A stretch of 7,152 nt of DNA from a bacterium. Lineage in GTDB: Bacteria > UBP13 > UBA5359. Shown in pieces: positions 5,350-7,152 of this stretch (the stretch's first letter is position 1; every line of letters starts with the position of its first letter). The stretch is from assembly GCA_028699365.1 (NCBI GenBank), contig JAQVUQ010000138.1, positions 1-7,152 of the forward strand, in the 5' to 3' direction. Under the pieces are notes generated by a model. It was not told the origin of the DNA. It saw only the letters and a list, made by a program, of their open reading frames with translations, and made no database searches. The translations under genes and the position numbers were made by a program.

Positions 5350-6040
5350 TGCTCTCCATGGCGCTGTCGCGCCCTGGAGAGCTTATGCGGCCGTCACGTA
5401 ATTCGATTATGCGGTCGGTCTCATCGGCCAGCGTGGGATCGTGGGTGACGATGACGATGCCCAGCCCCTCGGCCTGCAGACCGCGAAAGATGTCCATGAT
5501 GGCCGTTCGCGATTGATGCTCCAGGCGTCCGGTCGGTTCATCGGCCAGCAGTAACTGCGGCTTGCGCACCAGCGCGCGCGCAATGGCCACACGCTGCATA
5601 TCGCCGCCGTTGAGCTGATGCGGCAAGGCATTGACCTCTCTCAATCCCACGCGCTCCAACGCTTCCAGGGCGCGTTCTCGTCGCCGGCTCTCCCGCGCAA
5701 ATATCATCGGCAGTTCCACGTTCTCCACCGCCGTGAGCGTCGGGATGAGATAGAAGAGCTGGAAGATGAACCCGATATGGTCACGACGGAAGGCGACCAG
5801 TTCCTTCTCCGGCATGCCGGTCACCTCGGTGCCGCAGATATTTATATTCCCCTTTGTGGGCGTATCGAGGCAGCCTGCCTGGTTGAGGAAGGTGGTCTTG
5901 CCCGAACCGGAGCGGCCGACGATGCCGAGCATTTCGCCCGCCTGCACCGTCAACGACATCCCTGCCAGGGCATGGATGGTTTCCGATCCCCGCTGATAAC
6001 TGCGCCACACATCAGTCGCCTGAAGAATTGGGGTCTGCAT
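5330..6040 (-). CDS. ABC transporter ATP-binding protein A (MacB/LolD-like) with degenerate signature motif
   Basis: A 236-residue cytoplasmic ATPase of the LolD/MacB/SalX type that would energise the FtsX-type permease. Walker A is GRSGSGKTT (42-50, usually GPSGSGKTT), the Q-loop glutamine is Q94 in FIFQLF, and Walker B is LLLADE (163-168). H200 sits in VTHD. Two positions are odd: the signature motif, normally LSGGQ/E, is LNGGD (143-147), and the D-loop, normally G-x-L-D, is GRLEH (171-175). Both were confirmed in the codons (AAC and GAG). The C-terminal tail after about residue 219 is encoded by a hairpin (5351-5382) and a heptamer array, so it looks acquired. The ATG at 6040 is 5 nt after the ATPase B stop, with AAAGGAG (6055-6049) overlapping that gene's end, so translation is probably coupled. 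It is most likely one half of a heterodimer with ATPase B. Confidence 0.93.
   Translation of the reverse strand: MQTPILQATDVWRSYQRGSETIHALAGMSLTVQAGEMLGIVGRSGSGKTTFLNQAGCLDTPTKGNINICGTEVTGMPEKELVAFRRDHIGFIFQLFYLIPTLTAVENVELPMIFARESRRRERALEALERVGLREVNALPHQLNGGDMQRVAIARALVRKPQLLLADEPTGRLEHQSRTAIMDIFRGLQAEGLGIVIVTHDPTLADETDRIIELRDGRISSPGRDSAMESSLKSED
5351..5382 (-). repeat. Strong hairpin inside the end of the ATPase A gene
   Basis: Arms 5351-5364 and 5369-5382 are complementary over 14 bp with one mismatch, around a 4-nt loop. It encodes about residues S220-S230 of ATPase A and directly abuts the heptamer array (5329-5349). No U-tract follows. It may be part of a mobile intergenic element taken into the gene, or an mRNA stability/processing structure between the transporter and porin genes. 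Confidence 0.75.
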
Positions 6041-6045
6041 ATCGA

Positions 6046-6771
6046 TTACTCCTTTCCTTTGGCCAACCGGCCGTCTCTCAGGTGAGTTACACGATCGATG
6101 CGCCCGGCAAGCTCCTGATCATGGGTTGCCAGGACTATCACCAGGCCGTCGTCGTTCAACTCACGGAAGAGTTCAAAGATGCTGTCGCGCGTCCTGGTAT
6201 CCACATTGCCGGTCGGTTCATCGGCCAGCAGCAGTTTGGGCCGGTTGATGAGCGCACGGGCGATGGCCACGCGCTGCATCTCCCCGCCGGACATCTCGGC
6301 CGGACGGTGCGTGAGCCGATGCCCCAACCCTACGCGTTCCAGCAGTTCGACAGCATATGCCCGATCCTCTTTACCGGCCCAGAGCAACGGCATCTGCACG
6401 TTCTCCACCGCCGTCAGCGTCGGTATAAGAAAGAATTCGATGAAGATGAAGCCGATATTCTCCAGTCGCAGACGGTCACGCTTGCCTTCGGCCAACCGGA
6501 CTTTCTCTCCATCCGCTACGATCTGTCCGGCCACAGTAAGCGAACCGCTCGTCGGCACATCCATCACGCCCAGAAGGTTGAGAAGGGTCGTCTTGCCCGC
6601 GCCGCTGGGTCCGAGCACGCAGTAGAAGCCCCCGGTCTCAAAAGACAGGTCTATATCGCGTAAGGCATGGATCTCTTCCGGACCGCGACGGTATACCTTC
6701 CCCAGGCCGGCAGCGGTTGCGACTCTACCCTGTATCGTCTGACTCTGCTGCGTAACGGTTGTTTTTGTCAT
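6046..6771 (-). CDS. ABC transporter ATP-binding protein B (MacB/LolD-like) lacking the Q-loop glutamine
   Basis: A 241-residue ATPase, the second of the operon. Walker A is GPSGAGKTT (54-62, K60), the signature MSGGE (160-164), Walker B LLLADE (180-185, catalytic E185), the D-loop GNVD (188-191) and the H-loop H217 in ATHD. These are all normal for the LolD/MacB class. The Q-loop is not: FIFIEFFLIPTLTAVENV (108-125) has isoleucine 111 where the family has glutamine (codon ATC). The ATG at 6771 is chosen because CGGAGGG (6784-6778) lies 6 nt upstream, right after the permease stop. A longer in-frame extension upstream would overlap the permease out of frame and has no family similarity. The 13-nt gap to the permease and 5-nt gap to ATPase A indicate one transcript. 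The N-terminal 20 residues, rich in Thr/Gln, are an extension of unknown role. Confidence 0.92.
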   Translation of the reverse strand: MTKTTVTQQSQTIQGRVATAAGLGKVYRRGPEEIHALRDIDLSFETGGFYCVLGPSGAGKTTLLNLLGVMDVPTSGSLTVAGQIVADGEKVRLAEGKRDRLRLENIGFIFIEFFLIPTLTAVENVQMPLLWAGKEDRAYAVELLERVGLGHRLTHRPAEMSGGEMQRVAIARALINRPKLLLADEPTGNVDTRTRDSIFELFRELNDDGLVIVLATHDQELAGRIDRVTHLRDGRLAKGKE

Positions 6772-6784
6772 GATACGCCCTCCG

Positions 6785-7152
6785 TTAATTAGCGCCACGA
6801 ATGGCTTCGATAGGTTTGACGGCGCCTGCACGCCAGGCGGGATAGAAGCCAGCCAGCACGCCAAGGCCGATCGAGAGTCCCAGACACGCCAGGATAATAC
6901 CCGGTGAGACATCGATAAGGGTAGTATCCGGCAGGGACGAGAACTGTGAGGCCAGCGCTTTGCGCAGGAACCACTCCACGCCGCGGGCACTGGTTACGGC
7001 CAACACGATGCCGGCCAATCCCCCGGCCGTGCAGATGAGCACCGTTTCGGTCCAGATAAGGGCGAAGATATCCCGCGGGTCGGCGCCGATAGCCTTCATC
7101 ATGCCTATCTCCCTGGTGCGCTCGAACACAGCCATGAGAATGGTATTCAATA
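6785..7152 (-). CDS. FtsX/MacB-type ABC permease, C-terminal part, cut by window edge
   Basis: The C-terminal 121-122 codons of a membrane permease; the N-terminus lies beyond 7152. The reading frame is open to the edge, and the TTG at 7150 is an internal leucine, not a start. The segment F-E-R-T-R-E-I-G-M-M-K-A-I-G-A (about 15 residues, near the edge) is the hallmark cytoplasmic loop of the FtsX domain. Two hydrophobic segments follow (around I-F-A-L-I-W to G-I-V-L-A, and G-I-I-L-A to V-L-A-G-F). The end P-A-W-R-A-G-A-V-K-P-I-E-A-I-R is also typical of the family. Such type VII ABC proteins usually do not pump through the membrane bilayer but move or power periplasmic factors (MacB, LolCDE) or act in signalling. 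Whether a second permease or a membrane-fusion protein lies upstream cannot be seen. Confidence 0.9.
   Translation of the reverse strand, partial: LNTILMAVFERTREIGMMKAIGADPRDIFALIWTETVLICTAGGLAGIVLAVTSARGVEWFLRKALASQFSSLPDTTLIDVSPGIILACLGLSIGLGVLAGFYPAWRAGAVKPIEAIRGAN

Noticed and set aside
6772-6990. Upstream in-frame extension of ATPase B (73 extra codons)
   Set aside because: It overlaps the permease gene out of frame, has no similarity to ABC proteins, and a strong ribosome site supports the start at 6771.

Overview
The window is about 7.1 kb of chromosome-like DNA with moderately high GC. It probably comes from a diderm (Gram-negative-type) bacterium, because it encodes a signal-peptide-bearing outer-membrane beta-barrel protein in an operon with an ABC transporter. 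The mixture of an Rrf2 regulator with MetY and CysK, a BlaI/M56 pair and a YHS protein would fit an anaerobe such as a Desulfobacterota-like lineage or a diderm Firmicute. Taxonomy cannot be settled from this sequence alone.

Layout. (1) Positions 1-2083, minus strand: a sulfur-assimilation operon reading Rrf2 regulator -> metY-type O-acetylhomoserine sulfhydrylase -> cysK (only its first 34 codons are in the window). It has a perfect-consensus sigma70 promoter, with nested inverted repeats just downstream of the -10. The metY-cysK gap (188 nt) carries two opposed arrays of a 7-bp repeat. (2) Positions 2084-2327: a divergent regulatory region. (3) Positions 2328-3682, plus strand: a BlaI/MecI-type repressor overlapping by 1 nt a short M56-type membrane zinc protease that lacks the usual external sensor domain. 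(4) Positions 3695-3729: a perfect 16-bp-stem hairpin between convergent genes. (5) Positions 3747-7152, minus strand: a tight five-gene operon reading FtsX/MacB-type permease (C-terminal part only) -> ABC ATPase B -> ABC ATPase A -> outer-membrane beta-barrel protein -> YHS-domain metal-binding protein.

How the genes may work together. The first operon looks like cysteine/homocysteine synthesis from sulfide under an Rrf2 sensor. The regulator has three IscR-spaced cysteines and ends in a C-terminal isoleucine, the kind of tail that CysK binds in its active site. It could therefore read both Fe-S status and CysK/O-acetylserine status. The last operon looks like a trans-envelope metal-related (possibly copper) ABC system. 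Its two ATPases carry unusual residues that would all fall in one of the two composite ATP sites if they heterodimerise. A 7-bp repeat (GNCTGAA) occurs at the 3' ends of two unrelated genes and supplies the stop codon of each; three tandem copies place TGA in all three frames.
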